From Corylus avellana (taxonomy: Eukaryota; Streptophyta; Magnoliopsida; Fagales; Betulaceae): DNA of 64,000 nucleotides. The translations under genes and the position numbers were made by a program. Of this stretch, positions 12,201-23,220 are shown one piece after another. A model generated the notes under the pieces. That model saw only the letters and a program-made list of their open reading frames with translations. It had not been told where the DNA came from and did not search any database. Position 1 is the first letter of the stretch. Each line of letters starts with the position of its first letter. The stretch lies in assembly GCF_901000735.1 (NCBI RefSeq), contig NC_081548.1, forward strand, positions 9,860,711 through 9,924,710. The letters run 5' to 3'.

Positions 12201-14033
12201 AGGGCCCATAGGGACATCAACAGGATAAGAATGCAAAAGTCTTGTTTCTTCCAATAAGTCTAGCACATATATTCTCTAAGATAGATTAACCCCTTTTTGA
12301 GATCTAGTCACTTCAATGTCCAAGAAATACTGAAGTTTTCCCAAGTATTTGGTTTGAAACTTTTCCTGCAAAAATTGTTTTAGTTTGACAATTCCGCTGG
12401 AGTCATCCCTAGTAATCTCTATGTCATCCACATAAACCGCTAGTAAAATATGTATCCAACATCTGAATGCAAATGGAATACTGAACGATCGGTCTTACAT
12501 CGAAGAAGACCAAACTCTATTACCACATTTGAAAATTTGCCAAACCATGCTCGTAGATAGCAAGCATACGTTCTATCTCAGTCTCTTCTCTATTCTTTTA
12601 TCTCTTTCTTTTGCTTTCTTCGTCCTTTCCTTTTTCTCTGCACTAGACACTTGTCCTTCATTCTTCTGCACCTTGGGGTTGGAGGCACTAGTGTCTTCAT
12701 CACCATGGCCATGATGGTTGTTTGACATCGTTGTTGCCACCATTTCCCTCACCATTGTTGTGTCTTGATAAGCTAAATGGTCCAGGGTAATCATGTGGTG
12801 TTAATACCAGTGATATTTGGTTGATATTCTGGTGGTTGTGTAGTCACTTGAGGCACTTGTAGTGGCTGGAGACACTCTTGGTGGTTGCTTATGTGTTTGC
12901 CGAGTTTTTCTTATGGTTATCCGTCGTTGGGCATGGCCATCACTCTGGTAGTGACTGCCGGCGGAGGATTGAAGAAGAAGACTGCCGCTTGGGTGCAGGG
13001 CTGCCCTGTTCCTATCCAGAATAAGGATTCCCTTATCTATCTTAACCCACTTTCTTTAAACCTTCAACCCCAACCCATCTCACTTTCACATAACACACAA
13101 AATCAATCAAAAAAGACCCAACTCATAGTGTGGACCGCTCCCAACCCAAGTCCAAAACCAAAACAACAAACAGTGGCCCGAGCTCAAACCAAAACTCTGA
13201 TACCATCAAACAAATTGAAATGGGAAGAAAGCTGGGGAATGGAATGGAGCTACTGATTCCTCATAGCTCATTCCTCCTCCTACGTTCATTAAATAGAAGA
13301 GCCAAATTACAAATTTCAGGAATATCTAGGACATCTGGCCTTCTTCTAGAAGGTTCCCCAAATATTCATATATTCAAACTCTTCATTCTGGTATAATGAA
13401 TTTATAGGTTTTACTCGAGTATAAATAAGCCTCCAGGCTACTATTTAGCACTTCAAATTGATTATAACTTCTTAGGTGCTCGTTCTAATGATACTTTCGG
13501 GTGTGCAAACACTGATTCTATTATATCCATGAGTTTAAGGACGGGGATTTATGTATTGGTCTTGACCATCCAAAAACAAGTTGTTTTGGAGTTTGAATAT
13601 TTTTGTACTAGTTTATGTTTAATTATTTTGCCCTTTTTATGGTGGAATTTAAGATGATCTTATTTTCAGTTTTCTCTTTAATATTTCGCAGGCCATCCTG
13701 CTCTGATTGCACGTCACCGTCCATTTCCTGTCACGCATCAAGCTGCCGAGAGGTGGTTACATCATATGCAACAAGCATTGGACAGCACCCAGGACATTGA
13801 TGCAGACTCAAAACTTAGAATGATGAACTTTTTCAGGTGCTTCTAAGTTACCTCTTTTTCATATATATTCACATCTTGTAACATTAAGTTTTATTACACA
13901 CTATGCCTATCCTTTTGTGTTTTACAGGCACACGGCATTTTTTCTTGTTGCTGGAGATGAGTTGAAGAGTCAAAACCAACAACCTTCATGTAAGCATGGG
14001 AGCAGCAACCAGCTCCCTCGTAAAAATTTTTAA
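9271..14033 (+). CDS. GLB3: 2-on-2 (truncated) hemoglobin, GLB3 type
   Basis: Four exons, 9271-9407, 9688-9818, 13692-13836 and 13928-14033, join in phase to a 172-residue protein, close to the roughly 175 residues of Arabidopsis GLB3. The start [15 protein letters not shown], the [10 protein letters not shown] block and [20 protein letters not shown] (90-109) are diagnostic of plant class 3 hemoglobin. By family alignment the haem proximal His is probably H98, B10 is Y44 and the G8 Trp is W111; all are present. The protein should bind haem and O2/NO in the cytosol; its physiological role is not settled. Introns are 280, 3873 and 91 bp. The second is inflated by an antisense copia element and a LINE tail. 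A poly(A) signal AATAAA lies at 14133-14138. The exons are intact, with no stop or frameshift. Confidence 0.95.
10582..10710 (+). mobile_element. Truncated LINE 3' end in GLB3 intron 2
   Basis: A short non-coding tail of the type seen at plant LINE 3' ends (GGGCTGCAGCCCTCTGTTCT, then TTAATGAGATTGATTTGCTT) ends in a run of A at 10701-10710. The 8-bp word ATTGTAAT occurs immediately before (10574-10581) and after (10710-10717), consistent with a target duplication. The tail is too short to classify further. Confidence 0.55.
11510..12540 (-). pseudogene. Copia reverse transcriptase / RNase H remnant
   Basis: Minus-strand translation gives the RT catalytic box [10 protein letters not shown], then [20 protein letters not shown] and DIEVTRS, the connection [15 protein letters not shown] and [11 protein letters not shown], and the RNase H blocks [17 protein letters not shown] and IVAQSSAK. 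The C-terminal pol words [13 protein letters not shown] and DVFTKSL follow further left. Stops and at least two frameshifts interrupt it (for example just before AVYVDD and after TSELIWL), so it is dead. The longest open stretch is 11798-12181. Confidence 0.92.
12573..12794 (-). pseudogene. Possible copia gag N-terminal remnant
   Basis: A short minus-strand frame contains [18 protein letters not shown] followed by a lysine-rich segment, between the primer-binding site and the RT remnant where gag would start. No zinc knuckle is present. Its position is the main support; the stretch 12800-13190 holds non-coding leader-like DNA. Confidence 0.35.
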
Positions 14034-16940
14034 CAAAATTTCCTTATTCAGTTTCCAGAAACAATATTAATGTACACTATTATTCATCAAACCTCTTGAT
14101 GTAAGAGGAATACTTCCTTACAGCCTTTTCTCAATAAATCTTATAATTTCTGGATGCTTACATCTGTTATGTTGTGATGCAAAATTTAAGTGTTCGTATT
14201 GGCTTCAAAATAAGTTTGCCTGGCTTTTGTCTTGTGATCTGGAATGGATCTGGAATGAACTGGGAAGTTCTATGATGTTTTGTGGCACATATATATATAT
14301 ATATACTATTTCCGACATATATTATATTGGTTGTGTGGTTATTGACCCTTGAAAAAGTCTCGAGTCAAAGTTATTTTGTTGTGATTAAAACTCCGACTAG
14401 CTGCTCTACTTGAGTTTTTCAATGAGTTTATGTGATGTGGTTTCTCATAGCATTTGGTGCATAAAGATTAATTTTTTAGTTGGGAGAATCACGCCACATA
14501 GGCTTATAGGCTTTGAGAGATAAAAGGAGAATAGGAAGGTGATGAATGTAGGTTTTTTTTTTTTTTTTTTTCTTTTGAGGGGGGAAACCCAATTTTGTGT
14601 TGCTAGATATATAGCCTATTGGAATTTTTGACCACTCCCAGGATTTTTTTTGTGAGTAATGCTATATACCTCGTTTTTATCCTAATTTTGTGTTGCAAAT
14701 GGCTAGATGTGGAGGATATATGCTTTAGATGGAAGCTATGATTGAAGCAGTGAGCTTAAGATTTGGATTCTCCAGTTCCCAAGTTCCAAACATGTGGATT
14801 AAATGATTATGCTAATATATCTATATTGCTAGAATTAAAGTGAGAAGTTAGACTCCCATCATAATTGATACCTTGATATTGGCACTCATTAAAGATGTCC
14901 CGCATAAGTAAATGAGAACATGCAGTTCACCATAAAATACAGATTTATTTGAAGTGAAATAAAATTAAAAATATACTTTCTTCTTTCTGAATTGCTTAAA
15001 GTAACAAGAAACTGGAAAAGTATGAACCAAGCATCAGTCCCATTATGCTAATTTTAACCATCCATGCATAGTGATATGATTGACTCCTATGCAACCAGAA
15101 TAATATGAATAATGTAATCATATATATATTTGAGCACATAATGTGCTTATTACGCCAATCTTCAACATCCATGCATGGTGAAGTGATATGATTGACCCTT
15201 ATGTAATCATTCTTAGCCCATAAAGCGATTATTTGAATATTCTGCCATCATGAAAGGAAAACCCTGTATGAGTAAATCATAACCAGTTCATTGTCAAGAG
15301 AAAAAAAAAGAAAAAAAAAAGAAAGACACATGATTGAGCATACGCTCTGGATTTGACTTAGGTGCTGATACAAAATTATATATAATATAATAAAGGCGGT
15401 TAGCAGTTAACGGTTAATGGTTAACGTTTTTTTCAAAACTTAAAACCACTAACCTTAACCGCTTAGGCAGTTAGCAATTTTTTCTAATCATCTTCAAAAG
15501 TAGTTAAGAGTTAGTGCAGTTAACGAGTGATTATTCCTCTATTTCACCCCCAATTTGAATGGAAGTGAAATGGAGCGGTTAGTTAGTACTAACCGTAACC
15601 GCCCACCTTTTCACCCTCAATTTGAATTCTTCCTCCATCCATCTATGCAAACAAAATGGGGGGCTTGAGTTTCCATGATACAGAGGAATATTGATAGAAA
15701 ACAAGAGTGCATGTGCTAGATTCTCTTGCCTTTTATCATCATGTCTTCCACTTGTGAGTGGGAAAAAAAGCACAAATGAGAGGCCATGAGACCTCTCAAA
15801 GCATCTTTATTTTCTTGTAAGAAGAGCAAGCAAGAAAAGCTGGGAAGCATACAAGCTTTTCTTTTTGTCTCGTGCTGTACGTTGGCTTGCATTGAGATCA
15901 TAAACTAAGCTCTAAACTCAAAAGCCAAAAACATTCCTATAACACCAGTAAAGGAACAGCAAGAACAAGAAATAAGGGTCGCTTTTTTGTAAGATTTTGA
16001 CAAGTATTATGTGTTTTGGATTTTGAGTCTTGAAAAAGATAAAAGTTGAGTTTTGAAAAAAGTTTATATATATATATATATATATAGTGTTAGTGGTTAA
16101 CCAATTTTGAGAAGAATTTTTAGCATTTGAGAGGTGAAAAGAGTTTTCTAGAAGTTTACCAAACCCAAGAAACTCATAGATCAATTACTAGAAAATTGGC
16201 TAAATTTGTCTATGTGGTTTGACCTGTAATAAATATAAAATTACAAATTTACTCTCAAATAAAAATTAATTTGGGGGTAGGGGGCGGTCAGCCAGCCCCA
16301 TTATTCTAGGATTAAACAATCATCCTCGTAACCAGCCTATGATATTGGCAAACGACCTTCAAGGCCTATGAGATGATTCAACCACCTCAAGTAATGGCTT
16401 TCGAGAGTGGTCGAACCATTCCCACCAAAGTCAGCCTTCAAAGGGTCTGAACCCAAATGGTCAGAGAGCCTATGTCATTTGGCCACCCAAAACCAATATA
16501 TATATAAGGATTGTTAGAAAAATAACTGAAATTTATAGGGAGAGAAGATCATGCACGTAAATTTACAAGTCATAAAAATATATTTATTTATAATGTCAAA
16601 TCACATTGACCAAATGTTTCCTCCATTATTTGGTTAGATAATATTTATGGTCCAAAACCCATGGCTGCTGGCACAATGAACGAATCTTTCTTAGACTCTG
16701 CATGAAAATTTCTCCCAAAAAATAAAATAATAATTTACATATAAATTATCTTTGCTTATTATTGCTAATTTCATCATTCTCATGATCACATGTCGCCTCA
16801 TTTCGCACCTCTTCCAATATGATAAAGAAAAAAAAAAGCCATAGAATATTGGTGCTAATTCTAATATATTAACAACAAATGGGTCTTAAAGATGGATCGA
16901 TGAAGATTAAAATCCAACATAAAAACAATAAAAATGACCA
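14034..16940. other. Intergenic, GLB3 to small gene
   Basis: No gene is supported. It holds the GLB3 3' end with AATAAA at 14133, a (TA)n tract at 14289-14305, a poly-T run near 14550, a segment at 15392-15600 with repeated GGTTAG/GTTAAC-type words in both orientations that may be a degraded MITE, a (TA)n tract at 16064-16086, and GC-richer DNA at 16261-16500 with GGTCGAACCA and GGCCACCC words that loosely resembles the GTGGCC-type arrays elsewhere. Open frames here are short and lack known motifs. Confidence 0.5.
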
Positions 16941-17243
16941 TCAATCTAATAAACTGTTCATCCTTAAAATGTTGGAAGGATCGGCGAAGCGAGCAGAGAA
17001 AGAACGAGAAAGGTTGTCGGGCTCCATCCAGCCTGTTCCTTGATCAAAGTTTTTGGAATACGTCTTGGGATCATAACTTGTCTGCAAAGTAACTTGAGAT
17101 GTTGTAGTGGGAAACCTCTTCCTTTCTCTCTTGATTTTCCTCCAAAACATTTGCCACTTGGGTTGTGCTTCGGCGCCCAACTGGATGCTTCCACTGCCTC
17201 TGCCACCGCCTGAGTCCAGATTCCACCACTTCTTCATCCCCAT
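16941..17243 (-). CDS. Small plant-specific protein with NFDQG / DNLSRSFSARFA motif
   Basis: A single-exon frame of 100 residues starts MGMKKWWNLD and ends RMNSLLD. The middle WQMFWRKIKRERKR is basic and amphipathic. The C-terminal half carries YDPKTYSKNFDQG and DNLSRSFSARFADPS, a conserved block I recognise from a family of small uncharacterised angiosperm proteins of about 80-120 residues. I know of no assigned function and infer none. No signal peptide or membrane segment is visible. The start is the first ATG in frame; the next, at 17237, is also possible. A TATA-like CATATAAATA lies on the same strand at 17271-17280, which would leave a very short leader, so a more distal start site may be used. 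Confidence 0.8.
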   Translation of the reverse strand: MGMKKWWNLDSGGGRGSGSIQLGAEAQPKWQMFWRKIKRERKRFPTTTSQVTLQTSYDPKTYSKNFDQGTGWMEPDNLSRSFSARFADPSNILRMNSLLD

Positions 17244-17270
17244 TGCTGTACAAACAGAGGAGCTGAGGCT

Positions 17271-17280
17271 TATTTATATG
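17271..17280 (-). promoter_or_regulatory. TATA-like element upstream of the small gene
   Basis: Minus-strand CATATAAATA lies 28 bases upstream of the ATG at 17243. That spacing is tight for a TATA box with any 5'UTR, so the assignment is tentative. Confidence 0.35.
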
Positions 17281-17490
17281 CAGGGAGCTTTGCTTTTATT
17301 TATTTATTTATTTAGTTGTTTTCTGAGGAGAGAAAGGAAGGTAGGAGGAGATTAGGGAGGGGCTAATTGTGGGATGAGATTTTCAAAGTAAGACCAGCGC
17401 CGAAAGAGTCTTACTTTGCAGGCCGCATGCCAACCTCTGTGACTCACCAAACTCCTTTGAAAAAGTAGTGGTTTATTTATTAAATATCCA

Positions 17491-17493
<3 letters not shown>

Positions 17494-17540
<47 letters not shown>
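17494..17540. repeat. (AT)n microsatellite
   Basis: About 47 bp of uninterrupted AT dinucleotide. Other dinucleotide tracts in the window are (AC)n 5093-5115, (TA)n near 47204-47234 and 47643-47678, and TG/AG repeats at 50069-50100. Confidence 0.95.
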
Positions 17541-17542
<2 letters not shown>

Positions 17543-17984
17543 CTGATTCAAGTAGATTAAATTATCATTTATCTTTGCCTCCGTTTGTATTGGAGTAAAA
17601 TGATTTATGAAAATATTTTTTATATTTTTTCACATTTTGTTAGAATTTTTCGTTAAATCTTATTATAATTATCAAATACCCATTTTTTTTTATAAAAAAT
17701 ATTGCAAATATGTTTTTTTTTTTTAAATAAAAAATAAACGCATGAATGTTTATAATTTTTTATTTTATTTTTTATAATAAAAAACATGAGTATTTTGAGA
17801 ATTTTGACATGATTTAACGGAATTGAATAATTGAAAGAAATTAAAAGTTCGATACGCTTAATTGAGAGTTTTTGAACTTAGGTGTGTAATTTCAAAGTGT
17901 GTAAAAGTTCAAGGGGAGTTTTGAAACGTTTCTCTAAGTTTAAACTAATAGAAAATAATAAATTTACTCATTTAATTTATATTC

Positions 17985-18035
17985 TAGCACTCTCTCTTAA
18001 TAAGTAAAGTCCAACACGTTGAATATTTATTTGAA
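17985..18035. repeat. Possible TRIM internal-domain remnant
   Basis: Words AGCACTCTCTCTTAATAAGT and GTCCAACACGTTGAATATTT resemble the internal domain of the TRIM at 57231-57513 (CACTCTCACTC, GTCCAACGCATGGAATATTT). No LTRs are recognisable around it. Confidence 0.35.
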
Positions 18036-18100
18036 AAGAAAGAATTTACGCATTTAATTTGTATTAATTATAACATAAAACATATCAAATAAGGATATTT

Positions 18101-18192
18101 TGACATGTCCGCATAAGAGGGGGAGTGATATTTGAACTAATGACCTCTGTTTCATTAGGCGTGGTCCTAGCTGTTGAACTACCTCGTGAGAC
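18101..18192 (-). mobile_element. Short tRNA-derived SINE, copy 1
   Basis: A 92-bp insert is flanked by a perfect 17-bp target duplication, ATCAAATAAGGATATTT, at 18084-18100 and 18193-18209. The minus strand reads GAGGTAGTTCAACAGC (A-box-like), then GTCATTAGTTCAAAT (decayed B-box), then CCTCTTATGCGGACATGTCA. It lacks a proper A-tail, having only AAAA shared with the duplication. The same sequence is at 23114-23220. Internal Pol III promoter words plus a long target duplication define it as a SINE rather than a tRNA gene. Confidence 0.88.
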
Positions 18193-18209
18193 ATCAAATA
18201 AGGATATTT

Positions 18210-20439
18210 GTATGACTTTCTTATTACAAAGCATATTCAATTAAGGGTGTAATAAATAGTATGACTTATTGCATTTTATACGCATTCCAGCTGCCCAGCA
18301 TCCACAGAATTGATAATGTCAATTTATTTGAAATATATTGATAGTCAGCTCCGAAAGACAGATAAAAGTGATGTCATTGCTCCAAGCTAAAAATGTGGAT
18401 CACGTGACCAATAGGCAATAACACTGGGATTCCTTCCATTGCCTTCTTCTTCTTCTTCTTCATGATTCCAGGCGTTGAGGAGGTCAAACATATATGCTGG
18501 TTCCTCATCAACGTCTCTGTCTGCCAACGAGAATTTGGTCTTTTGCTTGACAAATGTACATGCACCAACGTGTGTAAGCCCAACAAAGGAGCAGCTGAAC
18601 ATGCATGCATGGTTAACCAGCTAGCCTACTCATATTATTGGCTCCAAATTATGGGTAGTTAAAATCTTCATATTATGTTTATCTAGTCTAGCTAATATCA
18701 ATCATCTTCACCTTTAAATCCAAGCAATACTAGGAAAAGCTCTCTTCTCTCTCGAGAGAGAAGTCCCCTTTTTTCTGCAACTCTCCATCTCCTCTGCGAG
18801 GTTTTTTCATCGTCTATGTGCGGCTCTTTTCGGAGGGACATTACAAAAAAAAAAAAATCCCTTCCCAGTGTTTTTAAAAATTTCTCAGTGTATTTTTTGA
18901 TACGCCATTAAATAAATTCATTTTTTTATGCAACTCGTACGCTAGGAAAATATTCATTTTCTTCTTGGCGTATTATATACATTAGGAAAGGGTGCACGTA
19001 CAATTTTCTTTTAGGATATGGCCTCTGTTAAAAAATACCATATGTGGTAAAAATAACAACGTACGGTGTCGACTTCTTGGAGCCTAGCAAAAAGTTGAGG
19101 CAAAGGATGCCGTTTGTTTTCAAGGAAAACTCTGACACAAAGTTGCTTCAGTTGGATCACAAAATCGGAGTTCAATTGGAACAAAATCGAGCTTAGAACT
19201 TGTCCAAAAAGCCGAAGTTGAAGATTTTAGTAAAGAGAGACTTTGCTTTTTCCCTTCTCCCCTCTTTCCCTCTGCCTAGTGCAGTCGTTTCCCCTCCCTC
19301 CTTCGTAACCCTTCCTCTTCTTTTCTTTCTTTTTTACCTCTGAGTAGCGATGCCACTGTTCTTCTTCCCAGACCACCTCGCCTTTCCTGGTCGCCCCCTT
19401 TAGTCGGCTCAACTCCCAGCAAACTTCACGATTTTTAGGTGTTTCTCATATCTTGTTTTCTCCAACCCCGATTTGTCGCCCTCCGATCTTCCACAACTCC
19501 AACGCGCCGCACCAATGTCTTCACCGGCCTCCCAGCTTTCCACCGCTGCCGGCACTGTCTTGTTCCAGTCACCACGTGCAACCACGTGGTCCTCATGCGC
19601 CTGCGCGTGGATCTTATGCACCAGTGCATGAATCATACGCGTCGCTGCGTGTCCTTCGAACTGCTTCCAGAAGCTATTCCTCAACCCTGTCCTCTGTTTA
19701 AGCTGCTGTTCAGAGTGTTTTATTGCTGCTTTTTTTTTTTTTTTCTTGTATTTTTTTTTTCTTGTTTCTTGCAACTTGTTTGTTTTATAGGTTATTGTCT
19801 CCCTGCTCTTAATTGTTTTACTCTTACCGTGAAGACTTTTGTAGTCGGATTTGTGTTGTTCTCACTCTATCGTTCAGTCCCTACATCAAACTATGATAGT
19901 GCATATTCGGCTTCAGCCTCTTTTCAGAGGTTGTTGATGGTTCCTAGTGATACTTCAAATAGGCTCTCGCCTTAATCTGTATCCCTTTTGTTTTTGTAAC
20001 TGCCTTGTGCGGCCCATTGAGAGGACCAGGTCAAGGGGAGCCCACCCCATTTTTTGTTTTTAGGATCGTCCACTTTTTCTTTTTGGATCAGGAATGAGAA
20101 TGATCCTCCCTTATAACCATTTTCCTTATTCAATTAAAAAAAAAAAAAAAATCATTTTCACATTTAACAAATTATGTTTAGAAAATATTATTGTGCAAAA
20201 GATCACAATTGCGGTAAATAAGATAAGACAATCACACACAATAACATTAAGATTTACATGGTTTCTCGATGTAAGATACGTTTACAGGTGGAAACGATCA
20301 CGAATAAATTCATTATCAAAGGTTGAGTACAAAATTGAAAAGAGAAAATCACTCAAAACTCAAAGCCTCAATATGCCTAAATCTCTTTATTACACAATAG
20401 AAATTGTTAGTTTTTAGATTGGCTCATTCAGTGATCCTT
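18210..20439. other. Intergenic, no gene supported
   Basis: Several short overlapping frames at 18374-18662 and 19227-19975 are present on both strands, but their translations show low-complexity lysine or phenylalanine runs and no family motif. A poly-T/C rich segment is at 19728-19765. A segment ending CCTTATTCAATT is followed by a run of A at about 20137-20151, which could be the tail of a retroposed sequence; no flanking duplication was found. I see nothing else. Confidence 0.4.
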
Positions 20440-21440
20440 TTGTAATAAGTTCAAATGAGTGTAAGTCTAAAGAAATGCAGAAAGAAGAATGGTCTAGTCT
20501 CGAGTTTCTGGACACCCAAAAGACATGTCTGAACAGGACTTTTGGAGAAACCAACAAAGATTGACATATCCGGACAGGGCGATTGGATGTTCGGACAGTG
20601 TTTCCCGAGAGGTTATTTTCACACTAAATGTCCGGACAGCCAGAAGATGTGTCCGAACATGATTTCCAAAGAGTTCAATTTCTAAGACCTGTCCGGACAA
20701 GTATGGTTATAACAGATTGTAACCCTAGCCATGTCCGGAGGTTATTTTCATACTAAATGTTCGGACAGCTAGAGGATGTGTCCGAACATGATTTCCAAAG
20801 AGTTCAATTTCCAAGACCTGTCCGGACAAGTATCGTTACAACAAATCGTAACCCTAGCCATGTCCGGACATTCATTAACCCTATCCGGACACAATTGCTT
20901 TATTTTAACCGAATTCTATTTTGAAAAGGACTGTGCTGAAATCTATGTATAGGTGACTGTCACGTATATTTTCATTTACATATTCCAAGAGCGAATACTG
21001 CTTTGCTAAGAAAGCTTTTGAGATTCAAAGCTTTAGGTCTCTCTCTTAGAGTTAGAGGTTGTGTCTTCATCCACAAATCCAAAACAACCAAAGCCTATTG
21101 TTCCTGTAAAGGATATCACATAGAAGAAACGTTCCAAAGGTTCTAGGATAACTACTGCGGTAGCGGACATAGTACATGGGATTGTTAGTTGCAAAGGTTG
21201 CTTTGACATTGTGTAATTTCTCGTTATTCTATTGTGAATAATTTCTTAGGTTTGGCTGCACTAGAGAGCTTTTACTTTTAGAGAGTTATCTAAAAAGTTT
21301 TCTCTTTGTAATCAAATATTTGTGTCTCCTTGATTTACAGCTTTTATATATATTTAATGAATTGTTGCATGCTTAATAGTTTTAACTTCCGTATATTGTT
21401 GGTGAACACCTATTCAACCCCATTCTAGGTGTAGATTGGA
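20440..21440 (+). mobile_element. LTR remnant, family C (plus copy) with TCCGGA repeats
   Basis: The right part (20930-21440) is the reverse-complement partner of 3545-4085, sharing GGTCTCTCTCTTAGAGTTAG, AAAGGTTCTAGGAT, ACTACTGCGGTAG, TTTTAGAGAGTTATCTAAAA and ACACCTATTCAACCCCATTC. The left part (20500-20900) carries repeated TGTCCGGACA palindromes. No gag or pol is attached. Boundaries are approximate. Confidence 0.65.
20611..20868. repeat. 129-bp tandem duplication with palindromic TGTCCGGACA
   Basis: Units 20611-20739 and 20740-20868 both begin GGTTATTTTC and share CCGAACATGATTTCCAAAGA, GACCTGTCCGGACAAGTAT and CCTAGCCATGTCCGGA. In all about eleven full or one-off TGTCCGGACA words lie between 20565 and 20895. 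21441-22713 to the right is AT-rich DNA where nothing is recognised. Confidence 0.85.
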
Positions 21441-22713
21441 GTTTATTAGGTTTTTGAGAGACTATTCCCCAAAAAGAGAGAACGAAAAGACAAACTTATT
21501 TTTTGTTGGGAATGAGTGATGGCTGGTCTCTCTCTTTTTCTCTTTCACTATCAAGCCTCTTTTCTTTACTCTCTTGTTTCGACTCCTTCAAAACCAAGAA
21601 GAAAAGACATGTGTGCTATCCTTAGATTCTCTTCTCTTGTACCTATGGCGATCCCACTATCTCATTACAGATAGAAGGGTGAACCCACAGCTCAATAAAT
21701 TCAAGCAAACTAGTAAGTTATAAATTGAGAACTCTTTTGTATTGAAAAAACATCTCATTACAAGTGTTTACTAAACAACCACATATGCAAGTTTTACACA
21801 AAGGAGTTTTAATAAACTTATAGCTATTTCGTAAACCATGTGATAGACAAATTGATACATAGTAATAAAATAGAATAATCTTTCTTTGTATTTTCTTACT
21901 ACATAATTAATTCCACATTTCATAATATGAAAACAGTAATTTAAATCATAACGTTGCATATTATGTTTTAAACACATAGCATTGCAAAGCACACCGAAAC
22001 ATATCAATGAATTTACACTCTCACTTATCTTTAGCGGTTTCTTAAGCGATACCCCCTAAGTCCTAACCAATAGAGGTTATTAATAATTTATTAGCTTCAA
22101 GGTGGTAAGTGTGTAGCCTCGCTTAACTCTTAGGTTGTTAGACAACGTTATTTCTCCCTTCCTATCATCGGAGTGTCGGACGTATTATCTCTCCTAATCG
22201 TTAAGCTTTCACATGCAATCATACAAAAAAACATTATATTTTTCTCATAATATTTTCCTCTTCACAAATCACATTGTTCTTCCAAAATTCAGCCAATTTT
22301 CATAAATCTGTTTCTTTGAGAACACATTTTCGTTTAACACGTGTAAAATATCTAAAAAATACATTCACGCCTGTAATCAAAAGAACAAAGCTCAAGGAAA
22401 ATATACAGAATGTGCTTTTGTAAAATAATGCAAGACCAGTTGCATTTACAGTTTGAGCTTATATTTTCATAAACAAATTTCACAACCCCGTACACTTTCT
22501 GCATAAATATTGTATCTGTACATTAGACTCTACACTCTACTTTGACTCTTAAATTATTTTTTAAATTCTATTGTTCTTTCAAACTTCATTTTTATACTTT
22601 TGTTGTCTTGTTGGTAGCATGTTCGAACTACGTATACTTTCCCTAAACATTGGTTACGCTACTCCCTAAACATTGGTTATGCTACTGTACTACCTAGTAC
22701 ATTGGGTAGTGCT

Positions 22714-22963
22714 TAGAGCATGTTTGAAGAAGTTGCGTTTAAAAAATAAAGCTTTTAAGTCAAAATAAGCTTTTGGGCAAAATCTTTATTTTTAAACTTT
22801 TGCCAAAAATGTTTTTTTTTTTTTTACTATTTTTAGGCTTTTGGATCTTTAAAAGTGCTTTTTAATTTTTTTTACCAAACGAGTGCTTTTTTCTTCAAAC
22901 GGACTTTTTGAGTGTTAAAAGTACTTTTAGGCTCTTCAAATGCAATCTCAAACAGCTCTCTAG
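22714..22963. mobile_element. hAT-like MITE candidate
   Basis: Ends are inverted: TAGAGCATGTTTG at the left and, reverse-complemented, TAGAGAGCTGTTTGAGA at the right; both are followed inward by GCATTT/GCGTTT and AAAGCTTTT/AAAGTACTTTT-type words. No clean 8-bp duplication was found, so this is tentative. Confidence 0.5.
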
Positions 22964-23113
22964 CATTAGCAGCAAACGTCCAACAATTTTTTAAAAATTT
23001 AAGAAATCATACTACTTTTTACTTTCCTACCCAAATATACATCACAATAAATTTTCCATATATTATTAAAATAATATTTTTAACTTTTTTTTTTCCATAT
23101 ATTTCAGAAAAAT

Positions 23114-23220
23114 CTTTTTTTTTTTTTTGACATGGCCGCAAAAGAGGGGGAGGGGGATTCGAACTAGTGACCTCCGCTTCATTAAGCGTGTTCCAAACCG
23201 ATTGAACTACCTCTGGGGAC
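23114..23220 (-). mobile_element. Short tRNA-derived SINE, copy 2
   Basis: The minus strand reads GAGGTAGTTCAATCGGTTTG (A-box TAGTTCAATCGG), then GTCACTAGTTCGAATCCCC (intact B-box GTTCGAATCC), then CCTCTTTTGCGGCCATGTC and an A-tail of about 14 (23114-23128 on +). It is flanked by AGAAAAAT at 23106-23113 and 23221-23228. At about 107 bp it is little more than a tRNA-like head with a short 3' extension, so it is among the shortest plausible plant SINEs. Confidence 0.9.

Larger units (their letters stand above)
11283..13385 (-). mobile_element. Internally deleted Ty1/copia element, antisense in GLB3 intron 2
   Basis: LTRs at 11283-11503 (3' LTR) and about 13206-13385 (5' LTR, shorter and diverged at its outer end) share CAAATTGAAATGGGAAGAAA, TTCATTAAATA, GAGCCAAATTACAAATTTCA / GTGCCAAATTACAAATTTCA, and GGCCTTCTTCTAGA. 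Reading on the minus strand, a primer-binding site TGGTATCAGAG (13195-13205) sits directly inside the 5' LTR, and a purine tract TTGAGGGGAGTG (about 11503-11514) precedes the 3' LTR. Between them only a gag-like remnant and the RT/RNase H end of pol remain; protease and integrase are absent. The element therefore cannot move on its own. Confidence 0.88.

Noticed and set aside
19409..19975. Frames of 121 and 178 residues
   Set aside because: Overlap on opposite strands, with lysine or phenylalanine runs from A/T tracts and no family motif or splice support.
23114..23220. tRNA gene on the minus strand
   Set aside because: A and B boxes are present, but no cloverleaf or anticodon arm is convincing, and target duplications and an A-tail mark a SINE.
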